From positions 1-55,256 of the forward strand of contig DKVO01000037.1 of NCBI GenBank assembly GCA_002491245.1: 55,256 bases of DNA, written 5' to 3'. The notes under the pieces were generated by a model. It ran no database searches. It worked only from the letters and a program-made list of their open reading frames with translations, and was not told the DNA's origin. Of the stretch, positions 47,640 through 55,256 are shown one piece after another. This stretch comes from Porphyromonadaceae bacterium UBA7176 (lineage in GTDB: Bacteria; Bacteroidota; Bacteroidia; Bacteroidales; Muribaculaceae). Both the position numbers and the translations under genes were made by a program. Within the stretch, counting starts at the first letter, position 1, and each line of letters opens with the position of its first letter.

Positions 47640-49724
47640 TTACTCAGCTTTGAAGAGTTGGGGCAATTTGTACTCTGCCGGTTCTTTCGCCGGTGCCATA
47701 TTGGTGTAGAAAGTACCTTCCGTGCCTTTGCTTACGCATACGAAGCAGGTGGGGTTGAGTGTATTCGAGATTTTCACCTTGCCGTCGGCAAACTCGGCCG
47801 ACCAGTAGCAGCCGTCGTTGGCGGTATCGAAAATCTGGAATGTCGTGAAGTGCGAGTCGTCCATACCGAGGTAGCGGCCCGAGTGGTCTACGATAGTGTA
47901 GCCCTTGCCGTCAACGGCTGTCATCACAAACGATGCATCTTTGGGGGCTGTGAAGCTATCGCCCGAGATTGATGCGTCGGTGAGGTTGAAACGGCCGAAA
48001 CTCGACGACGACGAGATTGCCGCGCCATACTGGCCGTCGACAACGAGCACATATGAAGCGCCCGATGTGATTGTGTTGACAAGGGTATATTTCACTTGGT
48101 CACCGGGTTCGGGAGTTGAGCCTCCCTCGGCGTCGTAGCTTACCACCTGATTACCGGTGGTGAACTGCGGAGTGTTGCCCTTGAAGTTGATGAGCTTGCC
48201 TTTCACAACCACTTTGGCACCAACCTTGAGCTGGTCTTCGGCTGTGAATTTTTCACCGTTGAGCCAGTAGCCACGGTAAACGCCGAGGGTCGTCGAGCCT
48301 CCTTCATCGGTGATGCTGTAGGTAGCATTGCCGAAGCTGGTGCTGATCTCTTTCACTGCAGATATGACGCCGGCCACATACACTTCTTCCGACTCTACAT
48401 CTGCGCCGAGGCCATTGATTACGTCCATAGCCTTGATCACGTTATAGGGGCTTGCCTCGGTGCCGTCGCCTGTTGGGCCGACAACGGGCTTGTCGCCGCC
48501 TTCGCCATTGTAGCTTACAACTTCGTTGTTCTGGGCGAGCTGAGGAGTGTTACCCTTGTAGTTGATGAGTTTGCCTTTTACAACCACCTTGGCGCCAACT
48601 GCGAGCTGGTCGGCAGAGGTGAATTTTTCACCGCCGATCCATTTGCCGCGGAATACACCGAGGGTTGTCGAGCCGCCTTCATCGGTGATGCTGTAGGTTG
48701 CGTTCCCGAAATCGAGGCTAACCTCTTTCACTGCCGAGATGACGCCGGATACATATACTTCTTCCGATTCTACATCTGCACCTAAGGTAGCGAGTACTTC
48801 CATAGCCTTTGCTACATTGTAGGGGCTTTCGGCAGTACCTTCACCAGTAGGTTCTGTTCCGGGGGTAGGTTCGGGTGCGACACCGTCGAAACCGATGCAG
48901 CCGGCCTCGTCGATGAGCAGGAGCTGCCAGTCGCTCTGGTAGTAGCTGAGAATACCAGCTACAGCACCGGTGCCGTAAGGCAGTTTCTTGTCAGAGAAGT
49001 CTGAGTATGAGCTGTTGCGGACGTTGAGGCGGTTGCCTTTTCCGTCGGTGACGTAGCGGTCGGTGTTCTGTTGGCCGGCGAACTGCTGGCCTGCGTCTTC
49101 GAAGCTAACATCGTTGACGCGTACCAGGCGGCTTTGCCATTTCATCAGCTCGCTGTCGGTCGATTTAGCGGCGACGATTTCGGCGAGAGTTGTCACGGTA
49201 GTGTCGACTTTGGCCGGGTCGGGCAGAGGACTGCCATTGCGCACCACATGGGCAGTGAAGACTGCTTCGTCCATAAAGGTCATCTGGTCGCCGTTTACCG
49301 AGCCGAACTGGAGCAACTTGCGGTACGGGCCTACGTTAAGACCGGTAGCGCGGACAGCTACTTCCTGACCGAAGGGGAATATCTCGAATATATCGTTGCG
49401 GTTTACCGAGAATGAGAGGGCGATCTGCTCGCCGTTGGCATCGACGGTCTGTATCACAACGTTTTTGTAGATGTTGCCGGATTCGTCCGATGAGCACACG
49501 CGGCCGGTGAGGATAATGGAGTCGCCTTTTTCGGTGAAGCCTACTTCGGTCGGACCTGTCTGCACTGTACCCCAGTACTGGGTTTTGAAAGCCTCGGTGG
49601 TCATCGTCGGCTCTACTTTGATAGTCTCGGGGAGCACCACCGGCGGACGGCTGAAGTCGTCGTCGCAGGAACTCATGCCGGCGGCGAGCGCAAACGCTGC
49701 TATATATAATGGTATCTTTTTCAT
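47640..49724 (-). CDS. DUF5689 surface lipoprotein with duplicated OB-fold-like domain (694 aa)
   Basis: The lipobox ends at Cys20 (GMSSCDDDF), a strong surface-export signature. A DUF5689 domain occupies residues 30-280. Two nearly identical ~110-residue OB-fold-like (DUF6359-type) units follow, encoded by about 48830-48500 and 48460-48122, both with GADVESEEVYV, VISAVKE and FGNATYSITDEGGSTTLGV. A C-terminal beta-trefoil or lectin-like module ends the protein. The pair is a recent internal duplication. Likely a surface partner of the TonB-dependent receptor encoded just upstream (17-nt gap). Confidence 0.78.
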   Translation of the reverse strand: MKKIPLYIAAFALAAGMSSCDDDFSRPPVVLPETIKVEPTMTTEAFKTQYWGTVQTGPTEVGFTEKGDSIILTGRVCSSDESGNIYKNVVIQTVDANGEQIALSFSVNRNDIFEIFPFGQEVAVRATGLNVGPYRKLLQFGSVNGDQMTFMDEAVFTAHVVRNGSPLPDPAKVDTTVTTLAEIVAAKSTDSELMKWQSRLVRVNDVSFEDAGQQFAGQQNTDRYVTDGKGNRLNVRNSSYSDFSDKKLPYGTGAVAGILSYYQSDWQLLLIDEAGCIGFDGVAPEPTPGTEPTGEGTAESPYNVAKAMEVLATLGADVESEEVYVSGVISAVKEVSLDFGNATYSITDEGGSTTLGVFRGKWIGGEKFTSADQLAVGAKVVVKGKLINYKGNTPQLAQNNEVVSYNGEGGDKPVVGPTGDGTEASPYNVIKAMDVINGLGADVESEEVYVAGVISAVKEISTSFGNATYSITDEGGSTTLGVYRGYWLNGEKFTAEDQLKVGAKVVVKGKLINFKGNTPQFTTGNQVVSYDAEGGSTPEPGDQVKYTLVNTITSGASYVLVVDGQYGAAISSSSSFGRFNLTDASISGDSFTAPKDASFVMTAVDGKGYTIVDHSGRYLGMDDSHFTTFQIFDTANDGCYWSAEFADGKVKISNTLNPTCFVCVSKGTEGTFYTNMAPAKEPAEYKLPQLFKAE

Positions 49725-49741
49725 TTTTTGTCGGTTATGGT

Positions 49742-52528
49742 TTAGAAGCGTACGCCGATATTGAGGTAAGCGCGGATACCCTGCGCGTAGTTGTAGCGGT
49801 TGGGATATCGGTTGGGGTTGTAGTCCTTGGTGTCAAGGCGGCCCTGCTGGTAGGCGTAGGTAACGACGTTGCGGTTGTTGAGAATGTTGTTGACGTTGAG
49901 GTTCACATTGAGGCTCACCTTGCGGTTGATGTACACCACTTTGCCGATAGAGGCGTTGAGGGTGAAGGCGTTCTTGATCTTGTCCTGTGCCGAGAGTTCA
50001 GCGATTTTCTCTTTGAGCTGCTCCTCGCTGTAGGTGGGGTAGTGCTCCACAAGGCCGGGAAGCGCTTCATGGTAGCGCGGCGAGAGGTTCACGTATGCAT
50101 CGCCCTGGAAGGTGCCGTTGACATTAAAGAACCAGTTTTTCGGAGCGGCCCAGTCGATGCCGATGTTTGAGGCATACTGAGGTGTCGAGCCGAGGTAGTA
50201 GTTCTTGAGGTAGACGGTCTGGGTGTTGTCGTCGAACATACCGTTTTCGAACGAGCGTGTGCCGTCGGGGTTGCTCTTGTACTGGAAGCGTGCGTATGTG
50301 CCGGCGAATGTGGCTGTCACACTCGGGGTGATCTTGTATGCCATGCCGAGTTCGAGACCCTTGTATGCGCGGCGGATACCGGTCATCACATAGTTGCAAT
50401 ATGTCTGGTAATCTTCGTCATAGAAGCCGTTGCGCTCGATAGCGTTGTCGGCATCGGTGTAGAAGGCCGTGATGCTGCCACGGAAACGGCGGTAGTTCCA
50501 GATATAGGAGAGGTCGGCCGAGAAGTCGCGTTCGTTCTCAACATTATCTACGATAGCGTTGCCGATACGGGGCGAGATGAACACCTGCTCAAAGAGCGGT
50601 GCGCGTGTGCCGTAGCTGATGTGGGCGGCAAACTGGTTGCGGCCGTCGAGTTTGTAGACTGCACCGGCCTTGACGCTCACATTGTCGAAGCTGAGGGTCT
50701 TGCTCTTGCCGAGAGAGTTCTGGGGAGCGCGGCCGTTGCGCATGTGGCCGTCGCGGTAGTACTGCGTGTGGCTCAGCTGCATGGCGTAGTTGATGTCCCA
50801 TTTGGGGAGGTTGATCACGTTCTGAAGCCATGCTTCGGCGCGCCATGCGTGGATGTCGTAGTCGTAGCCGAACTTGTCGCCCTTGCCTACGCGGCGGTTG
50901 GGGTTGTCGAGGTCGTTCTGGAGGTTGTCGGGCTTGACTGAAATCTCGCGGTCGCTGAACGGGTCGATGTCAACCCAGAATTCTCCACCGAGAAGGTCGC
51001 GGATAGTCTTGTAGTAAGAACCTTTGGTGTAGTTCATCGACACACCGCCCTGGAGGCTCATCCACGGGTTGAGACGGGTGTTGACATAAGTGTTGAAGAT
51101 ACCCGAGAGGTTGTGGTTGGTGCGGTTTTCCATGATGTACGACGCACCTTGTTTTTGGCTTTCGGGCAGATTGGCGTTCTGCGCGTTGTTGAGGTAGTTG
51201 ACCTCATAAAGGTCATCCCACTTGATCTGACGGAACGACTCGTCGTTCTCCCACAGCCATGTGTAGTATTTGTAAGCATCGGGGTTGTTTTTGTTCTGGT
51301 CCTCGTTGCTCATGAAGTACGAAGGCAGGTATTTGTAGTACGACGGGTTGGGGTCGGTGGCCTTGTAGTAGTTGAGTGCCGTGCGGTTGTAGTATACCGA
51401 GCGGAAGGTGAGCGAGGTGTTGAGGGTTGTCTTTTCGTTCTTGAAGAGCCAGTTGAGCATCACTGTGGGGTCGAAAGTCTCGGTGATGCGGCTCGAGCGC
51501 TTCTTGCCTTCCTGGTAGCCCCAGTCGGGGTTGTAGAGGTTAGTGCCAGCCAGATCGTAGGCTTCCTGCACGGTTGGGCGTCCGGTGGCGCGTTGTGTCG
51601 GGCCGCCGAAAGCGGTTAGTACGAGTGAGTTCTGACTGTTGAACTGCTTCTGTATCGAGAGGAAGAGACCGCCCGAGTTGTAGAATGTACCGTCCATCAC
51701 GCCTTCGTTGGCATATCGGCCGATGGCGCTTGCGGTGAGGGCCCAGCCGTTTTTGTTGAGACCGGTTGAGTAGGTGGCCATCGCACGCATCATGTAGTTG
51801 GAGTTGGTGAAGGCTACCGAGCCGTTGAAGCCGGGGGCGTAGAGGTCGGTCGTGGTGTTGTAGTTCACACTGCCGGCGATGTCGCCGTAGGCATAGTTGC
51901 TCGCCTCCATGCCTATGCTTGTGGTTTTGTTGCGGAAGGCACGGCTTGTCATGCCCAACAGGGTGGAGAAACTGAATGAACCGCGCACAAGGTCGTTCAT
52001 TCTCACGCCGTTGAGGTACACACTCTGGTATTGGTTGTCCATACCGCGGAAGCGGAAGTACATCGGGCCGAAGTTGTACGAGGCCGTGTTGTAGTATATG
52101 TTGTCGTTCGCACCGGTAAGTGCAGCTACGCCTTGCGAGCCGCCTTCGTCGTTGTCGAGCGCTGTCTCATCGAAAATGAGGTCTTCAAGGTCGCCGTACA
52201 TGTCGGTGCCGGTGTTGACCGGAGTGAGGCGTATCTCTCCGAGGTTTACTGTTGAGCGGACGTTGTTTACCTCGGTGCTGTAGCTGTCGAAGCCGTCGCA
52301 CATCACTACCACATAATCGTTGGTTCCGTCGGGTACTGTGATACGGAACTGGCCGTTGAAATTGGTCATGGCCTGGGCTTTGGCATCCCTCACCGTCACG
52401 GTAGCTCCACTGAGAGGGCTGCCGCTGGTGCCATCGACCACGACGCCGAGTATCGTCGCCGCCGACGCGCCCAGCGCCGGCATCAGACATACAAGGCATA
52501 GCAGTAAAAACTGTCTTGTTTTCATCAA
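49742..52528 (-). CDS. TonB-dependent receptor with carboxypeptidase-like N-terminal domain (928 aa)
   Basis: After a signal peptide, a carboxypeptidase-D regulatory-like domain (GVVVDGTSGSPLSGATVTVRD) leads into a plug (FRFRGMDNQYQSVYLNGVRM) and a 22-strand barrel ending in aromatic ALNIGVRF-type residues (YLNIGVRF). It imports a ligand across the outer membrane using TonB energy. No SusD gene accompanies it; two DUF5689 lipoproteins take that place. The start could be either of two adjacent Met codons. The ligand is unknown. Confidence 0.9.
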   Translation of the reverse strand: MMKTRQFLLLCLVCLMPALGASAATILGVVVDGTSGSPLSGATVTVRDAKAQAMTNFNGQFRITVPDGTNDYVVVMCDGFDSYSTEVNNVRSTVNLGEIRLTPVNTGTDMYGDLEDLIFDETALDNDEGGSQGVAALTGANDNIYYNTASYNFGPMYFRFRGMDNQYQSVYLNGVRMNDLVRGSFSFSTLLGMTSRAFRNKTTSIGMEASNYAYGDIAGSVNYNTTTDLYAPGFNGSVAFTNSNYMMRAMATYSTGLNKNGWALTASAIGRYANEGVMDGTFYNSGGLFLSIQKQFNSQNSLVLTAFGGPTQRATGRPTVQEAYDLAGTNLYNPDWGYQEGKKRSSRITETFDPTVMLNWLFKNEKTTLNTSLTFRSVYYNRTALNYYKATDPNPSYYKYLPSYFMSNEDQNKNNPDAYKYYTWLWENDESFRQIKWDDLYEVNYLNNAQNANLPESQKQGASYIMENRTNHNLSGIFNTYVNTRLNPWMSLQGGVSMNYTKGSYYKTIRDLLGGEFWVDIDPFSDREISVKPDNLQNDLDNPNRRVGKGDKFGYDYDIHAWRAEAWLQNVINLPKWDINYAMQLSHTQYYRDGHMRNGRAPQNSLGKSKTLSFDNVSVKAGAVYKLDGRNQFAAHISYGTRAPLFEQVFISPRIGNAIVDNVENERDFSADLSYIWNYRRFRGSITAFYTDADNAIERNGFYDEDYQTYCNYVMTGIRRAYKGLELGMAYKITPSVTATFAGTYARFQYKSNPDGTRSFENGMFDDNTQTVYLKNYYLGSTPQYASNIGIDWAAPKNWFFNVNGTFQGDAYVNLSPRYHEALPGLVEHYPTYSEEQLKEKIAELSAQDKIKNAFTLNASIGKVVYINRKVSLNVNLNVNNILNNRNVVTYAYQQGRLDTKDYNPNRYPNRYNYAQGIRAYLNIGVRF

Positions 52529-52580
52529 GTTTATTTTTGGGGTTATGTTCGTTTGTTTTTGCTCCTTGGAAAATAAGCGC

Positions 52581-52613
52581 CAAAATTAATAAAAATTATA
52601 CCAAACCGCCAAA
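52581..52613 (-). promoter_or_regulatory. Promoter of the TonB receptor operon
   Basis: On the - strand TTTG (52613-52610), 21 nt, TAATTTTG (52588-52581), giving a leader of about 45-50 nt. Confidence 0.7.
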
Positions 52614-52735
52614 AGAAACTGCCCTAAAACATAAAATTAACACTTTGCCAAAGCCCTGTGGCACTATTGTGTGTGGGCTTTGTGGCCGGCGCGGCGAAAT
52701 TTTTGGCAAGGCAGTAAAAAAAACGTCGGCAAGAA

Positions 52736-52765
52736 TTGAAATACCGAAATTTTTCATTAATTTTG
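52736..52765 (+). promoter_or_regulatory. Promoter of gapA
   Basis: TTG (52736-52738), 19 nt, TAATTTTG (52758-52765). The leader of about 65 nt is long compared with other genes here. Confidence 0.7.
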
Positions 52766-52838
52766 CGGCTGTAAAAACCGGCACTGTCCGGCAAATGCAT
52801 AAAGACACATTTAAACAAACCATTTCAATATCAAAATT

Positions 52839-53849
52839 ATGACTAAAATAGGTATCAATGGCTTTGGTCGTATCGGTCGCTTCGTCTTCCGTGCTTCCAC
52901 AAAGCGTGACGACATCGAGGTAGTCGCTATCAACGACCTCCTTCCCGTAGACTACATGGCTTACATGCTCAAGTATGACACCATGCACGGTCAGTTCGAA
53001 GGCACCGTAGACTACGACCTCGAGAAGAGCGAACTCATCGTCAACGGCAAGCACATCCGTGTAACCGCATGCAAGAACCCTGCAGAAATCGCTTGGGGCG
53101 CAGTAGGCGCAGAATACGTAGTTGAGTCGACCGGTCTCTTCCTTACCAAAGAGAAAGCTCAGGCCCACATCGAAGCTGGCGCTAAATACGTTGTTATGTC
53201 GGCTCCCTCGAAAGACGACACCCCCATGTTCGTTTGCGGCGTGAACGCCGACACCTACGTTAAGGGCACCCAGTTCGTTTCGAACGCTTCTTGCACCACC
53301 AACTGCCTTGCTCCTATCGCTAAGGTCCTCAACGACAAATTCGGTATCGTAAACGGCCTCATGACCACCGTTCACTCTACCACCGCTACCCAGAAGACCG
53401 TTGACGGTCCTTCGATGAAGGACTGGCGTGGTGGCCGTGCTGCTGCCGGCAACATCATCCCCTCGTCGACCGGCGCTGCTAAGGCTGTAGGTAAAGTTAT
53501 CCCCGAACTCAACGGCAAACTCACCGGTATCTCGATGCGTGTCCCCACCCTCGACGTTTCGGTTGTTGACCTTACCGTTAACCTCGCTAAACCCGCTACC
53601 AAAGAGGCTATCTGCGCAGCTATGAAAGAAGCTGCTGAAGGCGAACTCAAAGGCGTGCTCGGCTACACCGAAGACGCAGTTGTTTCGAGCGACTTCCTCG
53701 GCGACGTACGCACTTCTATCTTCGACGCCAACGCCGGTGTATACCTGACCGACAACTTCGTAAAAGTTGTTTCGTGGTACGACAACGAGATCGGCTACTC
53801 GAACAAAGTGCTCGACCTCATCGCTACTATGGTACGCATCAACGGCTAA
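52839..53849 (+). CDS. gapA: Glyceraldehyde-3-phosphate dehydrogenase (336 aa)
   Basis: The NAD-binding start INGFGRIGR, Asp33 (AINDL, NAD preference) and catalytic Cys152 in SNASCTTNCLAP are present, as is the late WYDNEIGYSNKV. It is the phosphorylating, glycolytic type. Codon use is strikingly biased toward C-ending codons (GAC, AAC, TAC, ATC, CTC), unlike its neighbours, as expected of a very highly expressed gene. A GC-rich terminator follows. Confidence 0.97.
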   Translation: MTKIGINGFGRIGRFVFRASTKRDDIEVVAINDLLPVDYMAYMLKYDTMHGQFEGTVDYDLEKSELIVNGKHIRVTACKNPAEIAWGAVGAEYVVESTGLFLTKEKAQAHIEAGAKYVVMSAPSKDDTPMFVCGVNADTYVKGTQFVSNASCTTNCLAPIAKVLNDKFGIVNGLMTTVHSTTATQKTVDGPSMKDWRGGRAAAGNIIPSSTGAAKAVGKVIPELNGKLTGISMRVPTLDVSVVDLTVNLAKPATKEAICAAMKEAAEGELKGVLGYTEDAVVSSDFLGDVRTSIFDANAGVYLTDNFVKVVSWYDNEIGYSNKVLDLIATMVRING

Positions 53850-53867
53850 TCCATAACCGCATGATAA

Positions 53868-53901
53868 AAAAGCTGCGACGGTTTCCGCCGCAGCTTTTTT
53901 T
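53868..53901 (+). terminator. Terminator of gapA
   Basis: AAGCTGCG and CGCAGCTT pair around a short inner CGG/CCG stem (with A/C bulge), followed by a run of seven T: a classic intrinsic terminator. Confidence 0.9.
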
Positions 53902-53926
53902 ATTTGATGCTTCTGTCTGGGAATAT

Positions 53927-53956
53927 TTGGCACGACCCGGAGGGTCGCGCTCCTAA
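53927..53956. repeat. Isolated palindromic module A
   Basis: TTGGCACGACCCGGAGGGTC and following CGCGCTCCTAA match the copy at 5738-5767 almost base for base. It lies 28 nt before a promoter whose core equals that of the array at 10.4-10.6 kb. Confidence 0.75.
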
Positions 53957-53983
53957 CGGTGCTTGCGTTTTCTCCATAATAAA

Positions 53984-54015
53984 TTTGCATTACTCTCGAC
54001 TTATTCGTATTTTTG
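53984..54015 (+). promoter_or_regulatory. Promoter of the terminal lipoprotein gene
   Basis: TTTG (53984-53987), 20 nt, TATTTTTG (54008-54015). The stretch CTCGACTTATTCGTATTTTT is the same as in the promoter repeats before GH127. The ATG is 8 nt beyond, so the transcript is nearly leaderless. Confidence 0.75.
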
Positions 54016-54023
54016 CAGGTGAT

Positions 54024-55160
54024 ATGTGGCGTGTTGCGTTGTTTTGTTTTTTAGGTTTGTTGTTGTCGTGCAGCGATAACCCTGCGTCGGTGCCTGATAT
54101 TCCGGCAGAGCGTCCGGGCGAACCTGAATTGCCTGTCGAGGAAAGCCACGCGGTGTCGTTCGCGGTCGTCCCTCCCGAAATTATTGTGGATGCATCGGCA
54201 GGAAGCTACACTCTCACTCTTTTGCGCGAGAATGCGGCCTCGGCTCCGCGCCGCACACTCACTGTGCGTGCTGTCACGGATGCCGGTAGGGTAGTTGTGC
54301 CCGGCTCGGTGACGTTCGACGAGGCGTCAGGGCTTGTGACGTTCGAGTTGTCGTACGATTTTTCTGCGGCTGGAGAGGCTGCCAATGTCACGGTGTCGGC
54401 AGAGGAGGCTGTGACGGTGCTGAGATTTGTCCGTCCGGAGACTCCGGCAGTCAGGATGAAGGGGGCGTATGTCCACAATTTTGTCCGCGCTGCTGTGGAT
54501 ATCGAAATACTTGAGTCGGGCAGTGCACGCGTCTATAATCTTAAAGGCGAAGGGCTCGAGCGAAGTGTGCGAGTGGAGGGCGAGGTGGCCGAAGCGTTGG
54601 CTGTCGGTGGTGTGACCGGTTTTGCCGCTGCCGTATCGACCGGTGGGCATGATTTGCCTGCCGATCCCATACTCTCGACCAAGGGCCGAGTTTCTGACGA
54701 CGGGTCGATGATCAGTTTCGGAGTGGTCTATCCTGACGGAAGTGCCTGTATTGACTATATCGTGATTGATGACGGGGAGTGGGAAGATTGCCCGGGAGCT
54801 GTGTTTACCGATGCGTGGGTGTTGCCGGTGGTGACGTTCAAGGCGGTCAAGTATGTGCCGGCTTGCGACTATCCCTGGGAAGTGTGGCTGCAACGCAGCC
54901 GTACACGGCAGGGCATATACCGCATCATCGATCTCTACCGCGGCGGCTGTCCGCTCTCGTCGGCCAATACGGCCACAGCCGGTGATGTGCTGACGATTGA
55001 TGCGCGAGATCCGGAGGCGGTGGTGTTCGGTCCGTCGACCAGCGCTTTTGCAAGTAATGGACTTGAAGCTTTTGAGATCGGAGGAACGGGTGTCCTGTCA
55101 GACGATGTGATAAGAGTGCCAGAAATCAACGGCATGGCGAGTCTTTCGCTCGGAAGATAG
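54024..55160 (+). CDS. Surface lipoprotein of unknown function (378 aa)
   Basis: The lipobox ends at Cys16 (LLLSCSDNP). An N-terminal beta-sandwich region of about 100 residues (SFAVVPPEIIVDASAGSYTL by sense) resembles Bacteroidetes adhesion-type Ig modules. The C-terminal part has WEVWLQRSRTRQGIYRIIDL, like the GxYR segment found in many gut Bacteroidales surface lipoproteins. No enzyme motif is seen. The ATG at 54024 is preferred to an upstream in-frame codon (53904), which lies before the promoter. Beyond the stop, 55161-55256 shows nothing that I can support. Confidence 0.7.
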   Translation: MWRVALFCFLGLLLSCSDNPASVPDIPAERPGEPELPVEESHAVSFAVVPPEIIVDASAGSYTLTLLRENAASAPRRTLTVRAVTDAGRVVVPGSVTFDEASGLVTFELSYDFSAAGEAANVTVSAEEAVTVLRFVRPETPAVRMKGAYVHNFVRAAVDIEILESGSARVYNLKGEGLERSVRVEGEVAEALAVGGVTGFAAAVSTGGHDLPADPILSTKGRVSDDGSMISFGVVYPDGSACIDYIVIDDGEWEDCPGAVFTDAWVLPVVTFKAVKYVPACDYPWEVWLQRSRTRQGIYRIIDLYRGGCPLSSANTATAGDVLTIDARDPEAVVFGPSTSAFASNGLEAFEIGGTGVLSDDVIRVPEINGMASLSLGR

Positions 55161-55256
55161 GTGCGGAACGGTGGATTGGTGCTTATTTTTACGCAAAGTC
55201 AATTTTTAACGCGTAAATTAAGGGTGTTTTTCAATTATTTTTACTTTCCGGCAATA

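Larger units (their letters stand above)
52529..52838. other. Divergent regulatory region between TonB receptor and gapA genes
   Basis: No coding frame is credible in these 310 bases. They hold the receptor promoter (52581-52613), the gapA promoter (52736-52765) and between them an inverted repeat CAAAGCCC (52649-52656) / GGGCTTTG (52675-52682). The dyad lies upstream of both start sites, so it is more likely a protein-binding site than a terminator. Confidence 0.45.

Noticed and set aside
49742..52528. SusC of a polysaccharide utilisation locus
   Set aside because: No SusD, sensor or glycosidase lies in the operon; the partners are DUF5689 lipoproteins.
52596..53990. 464-codon open frame antisense to gapA
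   Set aside because: The C-ending codon bias of gapA removes stop codons on the other strand; the frame also crosses the gapA terminator.

Overview
The window looks like chromosomal DNA of a gut Bacteroidales, most plausibly Muribaculaceae. Transcription starts show the Bacteroidetes promoter pattern (TTTG, 19-22 nt, TAnnTTTG). Start codons lack Shine-Dalgarno sequences. Type IX secretion components (PorU, PorX), a long-form signal peptidase I, surface lipoproteins, BspA-type leucine-rich repeats and glycosidases for plant and host glycans are all present. The family assignment is inference; the phylum is well supported.

Layout. (1) 26-1275: tRNA-Glu and a DUF1573 exported protein. (2) 1372-4759: a promoter and four + strand genes encoding an acidic 48-residue peptide, an SU10/DUF5309-like major capsid protein, an unknown 179-residue protein and a short portal protein. 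No terminase, protease or tail gene is visible. (3) 4801-5922: a candidate small RNA with its own promoter and terminator, then two mosaics of palindromic repeats around a SemiSWEET transporter. (4) 5920-10305: thioredoxin, FtsE, a Na+/phosphate symporter and a MATE exporter. (5) 10330-16752: a repeat block and a tandem array of promoters lead into a GH127 glycosidase, rex with a coupled unknown gene, and a GH78 rhamnosidase. (6) 16837-28209: one closely packed - strand run (GH125 mannosidase, PorU sortase with a leucine-rich-repeat insertion, trmB, mrp, aroQ, GT4 glycosyltransferase, epimerase, small membrane protein, O-methyltransferase). A GH29 fucosidase diverges from its head. (7) 29725-35071: birA, tsaE, porX, a WbqC-like gene and lepB with translationally coupled junctions, then a PAS protein. 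(8) 35152-41517: flavodiiron protein, alpha/beta hydrolase, an AT-richer one-gene insertion flanked by 25-bp direct repeats at the 3' end of a DUF2795 gene, rubrerythrin, and a COG0523 metallochaperone. (9) 41598-52528: an AAE-family transporter, a BspA-like surface protein, and an operon of a TonB-dependent receptor with two DUF5689 lipoproteins but no SusD. (10) 52839-55160: gapA and a surface lipoprotein whose promoter matches the tandem array at 10.4-10.6 kb.

How the genes fit together. GH127 and GH78 point to arabinose- and rhamnose-containing plant glycans; GH125 and GH29 point to mannose- and fucose-containing host glycans. None sits beside a SusC/D pair. PorX and PorU belong to the type IX system that would export the T9SS-tailed proteins here. 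Rubrerythrin, flavodiiron protein, thioredoxin and Rex suit an oxygen-sensitive anaerobe. The least explained items are the orphan capsid-portal cassette, the 2-kb att-like insertion carrying an AlbA/Schlafen-type protein, and the palindromic repeats that seem to travel with promoters.
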